This document shows positions 7,686 through 15,383 of a stretch of DNA of 64,000 nucleotides, piece by piece. How positions within the stretch are numbered: the first letter of the stretch is position 1; the number at the start of each line of letters is the position of its first letter. Position numbers and translations under genes: made by a program. The DNA is taken from contig NZ_JAERRG010000009.1 of assembly GCF_016741935.1 (NCBI RefSeq), positions 1-64,000 on the forward strand, given 5' to 3'. The notes under the pieces are model-generated. The model was not told the DNA's origin, did no database searches, and saw only the letters and a program-made list of their open reading frames with translations. Source of the stretch: Streptomyces endocoffeicus. GTDB taxonomy: Bacteria; Actinomycetota; Actinomycetes; Streptomycetales; Streptomycetaceae.

Positions 7686-10246
7686 CGCCTCGCCCTCCTC
7701 CTTCTCGGCCCTCTCCTCCCCGTGGCCCCCTCGTCCCCCTCCGTCCGTTCCCCGGGCCCCGCGTCGGGCGGCTCCTCCGGGAGCTCCGCCGGGAGCTCCT
7801 CCGGGGGCGAGGGCCCTTCCGGGGGTGCGCCCCGGGGCTCCTCCCGCGGGGACGACAAGCTGATCTCGCCCCAGACCTGCTTGCCCCCGCTCAGCGGCAC
7901 CGAGCCCCAGGTCTGCGACATCGCCTCGATCAGCAGCAGCCCCCGCCCGCCGGTGGCCTCCCAGTCCACGGTCGTCGGTTTGACGGGGGTACGCGGCGAG
8001 GGGTCGTTCACCGCGATCCGCAGCCGGTCCGCGGTCAGCGTCAGATTCAGCCGCACCTCGCCACGGGTGTGCACCAGGGCGTTGGTGACCAACTCGGAGG
8101 TGACCAGCAGGGCCACGTCCAGCTCGTCCGCCAGCCCCCAGTTGCGCAGGGTGCGCGCGGTGAAGCGGCGGGCGTGCATCACGGCGTCGGGCAGCCGCCA
8201 CACCGTCCAGCTCGCCCGGATGGGCCGCACCCGCATCCCGTCGTAGCGCAGCAGCAGCAGCGCCACGTCGTCGTCCCGGCGGCTGTCCCCGCCGAGCAGC
8301 GCGTCCGCGACCCCGCCGGGGTCGGACGGGTCGGCGCGGGCCAGCGCCTGGCAGGCCCGGCGCACCCCGTCGTCCAGGTCGAGCCGGGCGGACTCGACCA
8401 GGCCGTCGGTGAGCAGCGCGATCAGGGTGCCGGCGGACAGCCCGGCCGCGGTCATCGGGAACTCGGCGTCCGCGACCACGCCCAGCGGCGGGCCGCCCTC
8501 GACGTCGAGCTCCGCGGTGGTGCCGTCCGGCTGGCGCAGCAGCGGCTGGATGTGTCCGGCCCGGACGAACCACGCCTCGCCCTCCTCCATGTCGAGGTCG
8601 GCGTAGCAGCAGGTCGCGAAGAGATCGGTCTCCATGCCGACGAGAAGGCGGTTGGCGTGCGCCACGACCACATCGGGCGGGTGGCCCTCCACCGCGTAGG
8701 CCCGGATGGCGGTGCGCATCTGGCCCATGATCGTGGCGGCCGCGGCGCTGTGGCCCTGCACATCGCCGATGACCAGCGCCACATGGCCGTCCGGCAGCGG
8801 GATGACGTCGTACCAGTCGCCGCCCACCTCCAGGCCCATCGTCGCGGGCAGATAGCGGGTGACGGCCACCCCGCCGGGCAGCTCCGGCAGCTTCCGGGGC
8901 AGCAGGCTGCGCTGGAGCATGGTGGCCAGCTCGTGCTCGGCGTCCAGGGCGTGGGCGCGCACCAGTGCCTGGCCCACCAGACCGGCGGTCGCGGTCAGCA
9001 GCGAGCGCTCCTCCGGGCCGAACTCATGCCGCTGCTCCCAGCCGATCAGGCAGACGCCGACGATTCGGCCGTCCGCCGGGAGCGGGAGGACGGCGAGGCC
9101 GCCGGGGCCGATACCGGCGAGCCCGGGTTCGAGACCGGCGCCCTCGGGCCAGAGGCTGACCTGCCCCTCCCGCAGCGCCTCCGCCAGCGTGGGCAGGGCA
9201 TGGCTGGGCGGCTCGGGCCATTCGGAGCGCCAGGCGGCCCGCCACACCTCGGGCCAGGCGGCGGGTTCGGCGGGGGCGAGGACGCCGACCACCAGCTGAT
9301 CGGCCTGGAGTTCGGCGACCGCGAGCCGGCCCGCCCCCAGTGGATCGCGCAGCGCGCCGACCACGGCCCGGCCCACGTCGCGGACGGTGGTGGCCCCGGC
9401 CAGGGCGGCGGACAGCCGCTGCACGAGGGACACCTCGTCGGCGCTGGGCCGCAGGTGCGAGGTCTCCGCGATCACGCCGAGCATGCGCCAGGGCGTGCCG
9501 TCCGCCCCCGTCTCGACCCGGGCGCGCAGTCCCAGCCAGCGCAGCTCCCCGTTCGGCCGGCGGATCCGGAACTCCAACTGTGCGGTGCCGGAGGTCAGCA
9601 GGTCGGGCTCCAGGACCGACATCAGGGCGGGGATGTCGTCCGGGACGGCGACCGCCAGCAGGGTCTCCACCCGTCCGTCGAAGTCCTCCCCGCGGATGCC
9701 GAAGAGGTCGAGCACCTGGGTGTCGGCGGTCATCCGCCCGCTGTCGAGGTGCAGGACGAACGAGCCGACCCGCAGCCGGTCCAGGGTGAGGCCGGGCAGC
9801 TCGGGTCTCCGCTGGGTGAGCGCCTGCGGCCCGGCCGCCTCGACCCCGGCGGCCACGTGGTGGGCGTAGAGCTCGATGAAACCGCGGCGGTCGGCGTCGA
9901 TCCCGTCGGGCGCCTCGTCCACCACCACCAGACACCCCAGCCCCTTGCCGTCCCCGCCGAGCGGCAGCGCCCCGAGCGAGACGCCGGGCGTGGTGGGGGT
10001 TTCGGGCGTGGTGGGCCCGATGGGGCCGTAGGCGGCGAGTTCGGTGGGGGTCAGCCACAGGGGGCGTCCGGCGCGGAAGGCGTCGGCGACGGGCGAGCGC
10101 CCGGACAGGGGGTAGCGGGCCGACAGCGCGTACGACCGTCCGGCACCGCGCACCGTCTCGGCCAACCGCAGCTCGGCACCCTCCGCGTCCAGCACATAGA
10201 CAGCCACCAACGCGGTCCCCGTGAACGTCAGCACATGCCCGGTCAC
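7682..10246 (-). CDS. PAS/GAF sensor SpoIIE-type serine phosphatase with HATPase domain
   Basis: An 854-residue cytoplasmic signalling protein. Domains in order: a GAF-like region (about 1-140), PAS (about 160-262, ending WRMLGVIAETSHL), GAF (about 270-435), PP2C/SpoIIE phosphatase (about 440-665, with GGDWYD at 475-480 and GDVQGH at 494-499) and a C-terminal RsbW-like HATPase (N box LLVTSELVTNALVH, G box GGRGLLLIEAM). The last 50 residues are low-complexity Pro/Glu/Arg. Such proteins dephosphorylate anti-anti-sigma factors, and the HATPase may bind or phosphorylate them. The gene is translationally coupled to the sugar importer, which is unusual. GTG 10246 lacks a good ribosome site, so the true start may be further upstream. 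Confidence 0.85.
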   Translation of the reverse strand: MTGHVLTFTGTALVAVYVLDAEGAELRLAETVRGAGRSYALSARYPLSGRSPVADAFRAGRPLWLTPTELAAYGPIGPTTPETPTTPGVSLGALPLGGDGKGLGCLVVVDEAPDGIDADRRGFIELYAHHVAAGVEAAGPQALTQRRPELPGLTLDRLRVGSFVLHLDSGRMTADTQVLDLFGIRGEDFDGRVETLLAVAVPDDIPALMSVLEPDLLTSGTAQLEFRIRRPNGELRWLGLRARVETGADGTPWRMLGVIAETSHLRPSADEVSLVQRLSAALAGATTVRDVGRAVVGALRDPLGAGRLAVAELQADQLVVGVLAPAEPAAWPEVWRAAWRSEWPEPPSHALPTLAEALREGQVSLWPEGAGLEPGLAGIGPGGLAVLPLPADGRIVGVCLIGWEQRHEFGPEERSLLTATAGLVGQALVRAHALDAEHELATMLQRSLLPRKLPELPGGVAVTRYLPATMGLEVGGDWYDVIPLPDGHVALVIGDVQGHSAAAATIMGQMRTAIRAYAVEGHPPDVVVAHANRLLVGMETDLFATCCYADLDMEEGEAWFVRAGHIQPLLRQPDGTTAELDVEGGPPLGVVADAEFPMTAAGLSAGTLIALLTDGLVESARLDLDDGVRRACQALARADPSDPGGVADALLGGDSRRDDDVALLLLRYDGMRVRPIRASWTVWRLPDAVMHARRFTARTLRNWGLADELDVALLVTSELVTNALVHTRGEVRLNLTLTADRLRIAVNDPSPRTPVKPTTVDWEATGGRGLLLIEAMSQTWGSVPLSGGKQVWGEISLSSPREEPRGAPPEGPSPPEELPAELPEEPPDAGPGERTEGDEGATGRRGPRRRRARR

Positions 10247-10444
10247 AGCACGCCTGCACCGCCTCCGTGCGTGGACCGCCGGTCTCGTGGGCGTACCCGG
10301 GCCCTTGATCGGCCTCCGCGCGGCGACCGGTCACGACCACCGGCGGGGCCTTCGCTGCCGCGCCCCCTCGAAAGGGATGGCGCCTCTCCTCAAAGCATGG
10401 CACAGCGGGGTGAACCCGGCCATCTCCCCTCGGGGGCGACGATG

Positions 10445-10488
10445 CTCGACGCGGCTCGACGCGGCTCGACCCGGCTCGACGGCGGTCG
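10445..10488. repeat. 10-bp tandem repeat (CGACGCGGCT)
   Basis: Four to five imperfect copies of a 10-bp unit lie between the divergent SpoIIE-like and acetyltransferase genes, followed by looser CGGCGGTCAACGGCGATC repeats up to about 10520. They sit where promoters for both genes would be expected. No clear -10/-35 pair stands out. Confidence 0.6.
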
Positions 10489-10540
10489 ATGGTGATCGGC
10501 GGCGGTCAACGGCGATCGACGGTGCGGGAGACTGGGCGGC

Positions 10541-11035
10541 ATGGTGCGGCTGCGGGTGGTCACGACGGACGACTGGCCGCTGTGGCGGGACGCACGCCGG
10601 ACCGCGCTGGCCGAGGCGCCGCACGCCTTCAAGTCCCGGCTCGCCGACTGGCACCGCGGCGGCGAGGAGCGGTGGCGAGCCCGGCTGGAGATGCCGGACG
10701 CCTACCACGTCGTGGCCCTGCTGAACGGCCGGGCCGTCGGGATGGCGGGCGGCATGCCAGGGGACGGGGACGGACGGCCGCCGGAGCTGAGGTCGGTCTG
10801 GGTCAGCCCCGAGGCACGCGGCCACGGCGTCGGCGGCCGGCTGATCGCGGCGGTAGAGACCTGGGCCCTGCGGACGGGCGCCACGGCGCTGCGGCTGGCG
10901 GTGATCCCGGGCAACGCACCGGCGATCACCCTCTACGAGCGGCATGGTTTCGCCGCCACCCGGGAACCGGGCGATCTGCTGGCCGACGGCGTGACCAGGG
11001 AGCTGGTCATGGTGAAGGCGCTGCGGCGGAGTTGA
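10541..11035 (+). CDS. GNAT family N-acetyltransferase
   Basis: A 164-residue GNAT fold protein. Motif A (acetyl-CoA pyrophosphate loop) reads VSPEARGHGVGGRLI (about residues 88-102). Motif B, GNAPAITLYERHGF, comes at about 125-138. It should transfer an acetyl group from acetyl-CoA to an amine; the substrate cannot be told. GNAT proteins beginning with TTDDWPLWRDARRTAL are common in Streptomyces. It is transcribed alone, divergent from the SpoIIE-like gene. Confidence 0.85.
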   Translation: MVRLRVVTTDDWPLWRDARRTALAEAPHAFKSRLADWHRGGEERWRARLEMPDAYHVVALLNGRAVGMAGGMPGDGDGRPPELRSVWVSPEARGHGVGGRLIAAVETWALRTGATALRLAVIPGNAPAITLYERHGFAATREPGDLLADGVTRELVMVKALRRS

Positions 11036-11111
11036 CCCGACCCGCCACGCTCCGCACCACAGTCGTGAATTCTGTTCATTGATATGGACACGCCATCGAC
11101 TCTGCCCTACC

Positions 11112-11133
11112 TTGACTCTTGGTCTAGACCATG
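11112..11133 (+). promoter_or_regulatory. DasR-type operator (dre) in a promoter
   Basis: CTTGGTCTAGACCATG (11118-11133) contains the perfect 12-bp palindrome TGGTCTAGACCA, the core of the DasR-responsive element (consensus A-C/G-TGGTCTAGACCA-G/C-T). TTGACT at 11112-11117 could be a -35 box, placing the operator between -35 and -10. DasR is the GntR repressor of chitin and N-acetylglucosamine genes in Streptomyces. The site is 40 bases upstream of the exported protein gene at 11173. Confidence 0.75.
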
Positions 11134-11172
11134 ATCCAACAAGGGAACGGAACAGACCGGAGGTGGGCCCGT

Positions 11173-11886
11173 ATGCCCGCATTACGCACCAGACACACCA
11201 GACGCACCCCCAGCTTCAGGACGGCTCTGGCGCTCGCCGCGCTCGCCGGAGTCCTGTCGGCGGGAGTCGCGTCCGGGGGGACGGCCGCGGCGAAGGAGGC
11301 CGCGGCGTCACCGACCGATGGATGGACGCAGACGTCGTTCACATACTCGATGCACAAGCCGTGGAATCTCGACCTGAGCGAGCGCTACAGCTACAACTCG
11401 AGCACGAAGACCCACACCATGTGGGTCAACTCCACGGACGAGCCGCTCGAAGAGGGCAGCGACACCGATCCGCGCACCGAGATGCGGTGGAAGCAGGAGT
11501 ACTCCTCGGGGAAGCACATGTGGGACGCCGATGTGTATGTGCCGTCCGGGACGAACGGCGCGGACATCATGCAGATCCTGCGGGGCAAGCACCCCAGCGG
11601 AACACCGGCCACCGACATCATGCTGCGGGCGTCCAGCGCGAACGGCGGGACGCTCAAGCGCTATACGGATTCCGTCATCAAGACCGGTATCTACAACACC
11701 TGGTGGAACCTGAAGGTGGCCCATGACGCGGACACCGGAAAGATCCAGGTCTACGCCGACGACAAGCTGGTGCTGACGGTCGACGACCGGGGACCGGCGA
11801 CGCGCTACTTCAAGAACGGCGTCTATCACCACGGCAGTGGCCGGGCCGAGGCCCGGTTCCGCAACATCCGCTATTGGGTCAAGTAG
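11173..11886 (+). CDS. Secreted jelly-roll protein, polysaccharide lyase 7-like
   Basis: A 237-residue exported protein with a Sec signal ending near AAAK (about residue 38). The mature part carries DPRTEMRW, resembling the R-T/S-E-L/M-R motif of PL7 alginate lyases, and YFKNGVYHH, resembling their YFKxGxY motif. This points to a concanavalin-A-like beta-jelly-roll that binds or cleaves a polysaccharide. ATG 11173 follows GGAGGTG at 7 bases. It is the first gene of a three-gene set preceded by a DasR-type operator, so it is likely derepressed by amino-sugar metabolism. The true substrate is unknown; lyase activity is inferred from motifs only. Confidence 0.7.
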   Translation: MPALRTRHTRRTPSFRTALALAALAGVLSAGVASGGTAAAKEAAASPTDGWTQTSFTYSMHKPWNLDLSERYSYNSSTKTHTMWVNSTDEPLEEGSDTDPRTEMRWKQEYSSGKHMWDADVYVPSGTNGADIMQILRGKHPSGTPATDIMLRASSANGGTLKRYTDSVIKTGIYNTWWNLKVAHDADTGKIQVYADDKLVLTVDDRGPATRYFKNGVYHHGSGRAEARFRNIRYWVK

Positions 11887-11898
11887 AGGAGTGGAACC

Positions 11899-12507
11899 GT
11901 GCCCAGGAAACACCGTGTGATCGCCGGGATGTCCGCCGCCTGCGGACTGCTGCTGGCGGCGTCGGGCGTCGCGCACGCCGAGGTCGAACCGGGCGGCTGG
12001 TCGTCCGAGTCCCCGGGGTTCAAGGTGCAGGAGCGGGGGTGCGGAGAGGTCGACAACCTCACCTTCAAGCTCACCTGCTCCACCGCGAGCGGGGACCAGC
12101 GGGCCGAACGGCGCTATGACACCTACACCGGCGGGACCCATCAGTTCGAGGGCTACTTCCGGGTCACCAGCATGGGCGGCACCCGGATCAGCCTGAAGCA
12201 GACGTTCAACGACACCGACGGCGACGCCGGTCCGTACTTCATGCTCGCGGTCGAGCGCGGCGGGCGGCTGTACGCCGTGCACGGCGGGGACACCCTGTCC
12301 AACGCGGGGACGGTCGGCGCCACGGTGCGCGTCAACACGGTGCACCAGGTGGGCAAGGAGCACCGTACGTACATCAACGGCTCGCTCAAGCACACCGTGG
12401 ACAGCCCCGGCGGCAGCTTCTACGACAAGTTCGGGGCGTACCGCACCGGCAGCGGCAACGGCCCGGCCACCGTGGAGTGGAGCAACGTGAAGTTCTGGCG
12501 CAAGTGA
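11899..12507 (+). CDS. Secreted protein, probable second jelly-roll/lyase-like domain
   Basis: A 202-residue exported protein with a Sec signal (GLLLAASGVAHA, cleavage near residue 29). The mature domain resembles its upstream neighbour in layout: RAERRYDTYTGGTHQFEGYF early, GPYFMLAVERGG in the middle and a KFGAYRTGSGNG..VEWSNVKFW end, as in lectin/lyase beta-sandwiches. The paired cysteines C48 and C59 may form a disulfide. GTG 11899 has AGAGGAG at 7 bases. It follows the first secreted gene by 12 bases and overlaps the next by four. Function is not established. Confidence 0.65.
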   Translation: MPRKHRVIAGMSAACGLLLAASGVAHAEVEPGGWSSESPGFKVQERGCGEVDNLTFKLTCSTASGDQRAERRYDTYTGGTHQFEGYFRVTSMGGTRISLKQTFNDTDGDAGPYFMLAVERGGRLYAVHGGDTLSNAGTVGATVRVNTVHQVGKEHRTYINGSLKHTVDSPGGSFYDKFGAYRTGSGNGPATVEWSNVKFWRK

Positions 12508-13307
12508 GCGGCTCGGTACGCGGCCTGGCGGCGGCGGTTCTCGTCGCCGCCGGGCTCTCCGGAATCAGCGGGTGCGCGGCGTCCACGGAAGCGACGCCGA
12601 AAGCCGCGAACGCCCCGAAAGCCTCCGGCGCGGCCCGGACCGGGACCGGGACCGGGACCGGGACCGTGCTCAGCGTCACCCGGGTCTCCCCCGTCGACGC
12701 CGAGCTGAGCTGGCACGGGAAGGCGCCGGGCGCCGCGGGGCGGATCGTGGAGTTCGCGACCGAGCCCGGCGGACCCTGGACGGTCCTCACCTACGCCCCG
12801 CTCGGTCAGACCACCTACCGGCACCCGGATCTGATCCCGAAGACCCACTTCTACTACCGGGTGCGGCCGTACTACGGCCCCGCGTCCCGGCCGGTCGACG
12901 TCACCCTGCCCAAGGGGGCGTTCACCAAGGCGGAGCAGCGCCGGGAGCACACCTGGGCGCCGCCGCGCACCATCCGACGGGCCGGGGTGCGCACCAGCCC
13001 CGTCCGGCGGCCCTCGGCCGCCCCGACCGATCTGCGCGCGACCGTCATGCACGCCAACGGCATCCGGTTCACCTGGACCGACCACGCCGAGGGCGAGCGG
13101 GGCTATCTGCTGGAGGACCGGCCCCGGGGCGGCGGCTCCTTCCACCCCGTAGCCGTACTCGACCCGGACATCAACTCCTTCGGGCTGATCACCCTGCCGA
13201 ACGAGAAGCGGGCCTCCTACCGGGTCCGGCCCTTCACCTACGGCGAGCGGTCCAACATCGCCCGGATGACCACCGGCGAGCGGCCCGCCGGACGCGGGCG
13301 CGGCTGA
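12504..13307 (+). CDS. Lipoprotein with two fibronectin type III-like domains
   Basis: A 267-residue protein. The signal peptide ends in the lipobox ISGC, so it should be a lipoprotein on the outer face of the membrane. A low-complexity (GT)n linker is encoded by repeated GGGACC units at about 12638-12665. Two FN3-like domains follow: VLSVTRVSPVDAELSWHG..YRVRPYYG and APTDLRATVMHANGIRFTWTD..YRVRPFTYG. FN3 modules are common accessory domains of secreted carbohydrate-active enzymes. GTG 12504 overlaps the preceding stop (GTGA), so it belongs to the DasR-box operon and may tether or assist the two secreted proteins. Confidence 0.7.
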   Translation: MSGSVRGLAAAVLVAAGLSGISGCAASTEATPKAANAPKASGAARTGTGTGTGTVLSVTRVSPVDAELSWHGKAPGAAGRIVEFATEPGGPWTVLTYAPLGQTTYRHPDLIPKTHFYYRVRPYYGPASRPVDVTLPKGAFTKAEQRREHTWAPPRTIRRAGVRTSPVRRPSAAPTDLRATVMHANGIRFTWTDHAEGERGYLLEDRPRGGGSFHPVAVLDPDINSFGLITLPNEKRASYRVRPFTYGERSNIARMTTGERPAGRGRG

Positions 13308-13318
13308 ACGCGGTCACC

Positions 13319-14065
13319 TCAGCCCCCGGCGGCCTGGGTCGCCTCGGGGTCCACCGGGGACGGGGCGAGTACCTCCGGCAGCGGGGTGTGCCGCGCCCCG
13401 GCGATGAGGACGTCGAAGCCCCAGGCCAGCCGGTCCTGGGGGGACCCGGACAGCAGCCGTGGGCCGAGCGCGGCGATATGCGGATGGGTCCGCGGTGAGA
13501 CGTCCCGAACCACCGTGGCGAGCGCCTGCCAGTCCGCCTCGCTCTGCGGGGTGTCGCCGGGGGCCCGGTGAGCGTGCTCGGCCGCGGTCGCGGTGGCGAA
13601 CTGGAGCAGCAGATCGAGCAGCCACGCGGCCCGGTCGGGCTCGAGGCCGCCCTCGCCCAGCAGCGCCAGCAGCGCCTCCACCAGCTTCAGATAGTGCTTG
13701 CCGAAGGGGCGCGCCACCAGGGCGGACTGGGCGAGACCGGGGTGCTCGAACAGCACCGAGGTGTACGAGGTGAGGATCCGCACCAGCCGGTCGCGCCACT
13801 CTCCGTCCGCCGTCGCCGGGCTCAGGTCGACGGCGCCGAGGAGCTCGTCCAGGACGGCGGCGTGCAGCTCGGCCATGTTGCGGACGTAGACGTAGAGCGA
13901 GGCCGGCCCGGTGTCCAGCTCCTTGGCCAGGCGGCGCATCGTCACCCGCTCCAGGCCCTCGGCACGCATGAGGTCGACCGTGGTGGCGATGATGCCTTCC
14001 CGGGTCAGGGCCGGTTTCGCCGGACGTTCCCGGCGGCTCCGCGGGGCGGTGGGGTGCGCTGTCAT
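13319..14065 (-). CDS. TetR family repressor with TetR_C-type effector domain
   Basis: A 248-residue TetR protein. The N-terminal HTH covers about residues 20-65 (LTREGIIATTVDLMRAEGLERVTMRRLAKELDTGPASLYVYV). The C-terminal region resembles the tetracycline-repressor C-terminal domain group. ATG 14065 is chosen; longer reading frames run through the operator repeats. It is divergent from an FAD monooxygenase across a 133-bp region containing three palindromes. It most likely represses both itself and the monooxygenase-hydrolase operon until a ligand, perhaps the monooxygenase substrate, binds. Confidence 0.85.
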   Translation of the reverse strand: MTAHPTAPRSRRERPAKPALTREGIIATTVDLMRAEGLERVTMRRLAKELDTGPASLYVYVRNMAELHAAVLDELLGAVDLSPATADGEWRDRLVRILTSYTSVLFEHPGLAQSALVARPFGKHYLKLVEALLALLGEGGLEPDRAAWLLDLLLQFATATAAEHAHRAPGDTPQSEADWQALATVVRDVSPRTHPHIAALGPRLLSGSPQDRLAWGFDVLIAGARHTPLPEVLAPSPVDPEATQAAGG

Positions 14066-14085
14066 GGCGCCATCGTACCGGGCGA

Positions 14086-14127
14086 CGAACGCGTTCGCCA
14101 CGAACATGTTTGCCACGAACGCGTTCG
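14086..14127. promoter_or_regulatory. Triple phased palindromic operator
   Basis: Three 12-bp palindromes, CGAACGCGTTCG (14086-14097), CGAACATGTTTG (14101-14112) and CGAACGCGTTCG (14116-14127), repeat with an exact 15-bp period. They lie between the divergent TetR gene and the FAD monooxygenase gene. The outer copies are perfect and identical. They are the obvious binding sites for the TetR protein. Confidence 0.8.
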
Positions 14128-14198
14128 TCGTCCTACGCTCCTCCCATCCACGGCGCACCCGCGCCGAGCCAGGGAGGCCCAGGGAGGCATCCATCGCC

Positions 14199-15383
14199 AT
14201 GTCCACCGCCATGTCCACACAACGCCGTCAACGCCGTATCGCCATCGTCGGAGCAGGGCCGGGAGGGCTGACGCTGGCGCGCGTTCTGCACGTCCACGGC
14301 ATCCCCTCGACCGTCTACGAACTGGACGCGTCGGCGACCTCACGCGACCAGGGCGGCACGCTGGACCTGGACGAGGAGTCCGGCCAGCGGGCGCTGCTGC
14401 ACGCCGGGCTGCTCGAGGAGTTCCGGCCGCTGAGCCGCCCCGAAGGCGGGGAGCTGCGGCTGCTCGGCAAGGACGCCGACGTCGGCTTCCACGTCCCCCC
14501 GCCGCAGGACGGTGACGGCAACGACCGTCCCGAGATCGACCGCAGGGTGCTGAAGGAGCTGCTGCTGGGGTCGCTGCCGGAGGGGACCGTCCGCTGGGGT
14601 CAGAAGGTGCGGGCGGTCGCCATCGGCGCGGCGGGGCGGCCCACGCTCACCCTGGCCGACGGCACGACCGTAGCGGCGGATGTGCTGGTCGGCGCGGACG
14701 GGGCGTGGTCCAGGGTCCGGCCCCTGCTGTCCGACGCCGATCCCGTCTACACCGGGGTGTCATTCGTCGACGGCCTCCTGAACGACGTGGACACCCGGCA
14801 CCCGGCCGTCGCCGAACTCGTGGGCCGGGGCTCGATGTTCGCCCTCGCGGACGAGAAGGGGCTGTTCGCCCAGCGCAACGGCGGCGGCCGGATCCGCGTC
14901 TACGTCGCGGTCAAGGCGCCGGAGGAGTGGAGCCGTTCGGGCCCCATCGACCCGACGGACCCGGCGGCGACCAGGAAGCGGCTGCTGGACCTCTTCCCCG
15001 ACTGGGACGAGGGGCTGCGCGCGCTGATCGCCGACACCGAAGGCCCGCTCGTCCCCCGGCCCATCCACGCCCTGCCCACCGGCCACCGCTGGGACCGCGT
15101 GCCCGGCGTCACGCTCCTGGGCGACGCCGCCCATCTGATGTCCCCCTTCGCCGGGGCGGGCGCGAACCTCGCCATGCTCGACGGCGCGGAACTCGCCCTC
15201 GCCCTGGCCGCCCACGACGACCTGGAGACGGCTCTGAACGCCTACGAGACAGCGATGTTCCCGCGCGCCGAGGCGGCGGCCACGCAATCGGCCGACCACC
15301 TCGTCGACTTCTTCCAGCCGGACGCCCTGCGGATCCTGCGGGACGCCTTCACCACGATGACCGCCGGAGGTGCGGACCGATGA
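14199..15383 (+). CDS. FAD-dependent monooxygenase, TetX-like
   Basis: A 394-residue class A flavoprotein monooxygenase. The FAD dinucleotide motif IVGAGPGGLTLARVL (about residues 14-28) is followed by the DG motif VLVGADGAWSRVRP (about 160-173) and the GD motif TLLGDAAHLMSPFAGAGAN (about 303-321). Size and motifs match TetX-like tetracycline-inactivating enzymes and related aromatic hydroxylases. Substrate and resistance function are not proven. ATG 14199 lies 11 bases after AGGGAGG. It is divergent from, and probably controlled by, the TetR gene, and its stop overlaps the hydrolase start (ATGA). Confidence 0.82.
   Translation: MSTAMSTQRRQRRIAIVGAGPGGLTLARVLHVHGIPSTVYELDASATSRDQGGTLDLDEESGQRALLHAGLLEEFRPLSRPEGGELRLLGKDADVGFHVPPPQDGDGNDRPEIDRRVLKELLLGSLPEGTVRWGQKVRAVAIGAAGRPTLTLADGTTVAADVLVGADGAWSRVRPLLSDADPVYTGVSFVDGLLNDVDTRHPAVAELVGRGSMFALADEKGLFAQRNGGGRIRVYVAVKAPEEWSRSGPIDPTDPAATRKRLLDLFPDWDEGLRALIADTEGPLVPRPIHALPTGHRWDRVPGVTLLGDAAHLMSPFAGAGANLAMLDGAELALALAAHDDLETALNAYETAMFPRAEAAATQSADHLVDFFQPDALRILRDAFTTMTAGGADR

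Noticed and set aside
7367..10495. Very long plus-strand open frame opposite the SpoIIE gene
   Set aside because: Arg/Pro/Gly-rich composition and no domain; it is the GC-bias mirror of the minus-strand phosphatase.
10445..10520. CRISPR-like array at the 10-bp repeats
   Set aside because: Contiguous short direct repeats without spacers and no cas genes in the window.
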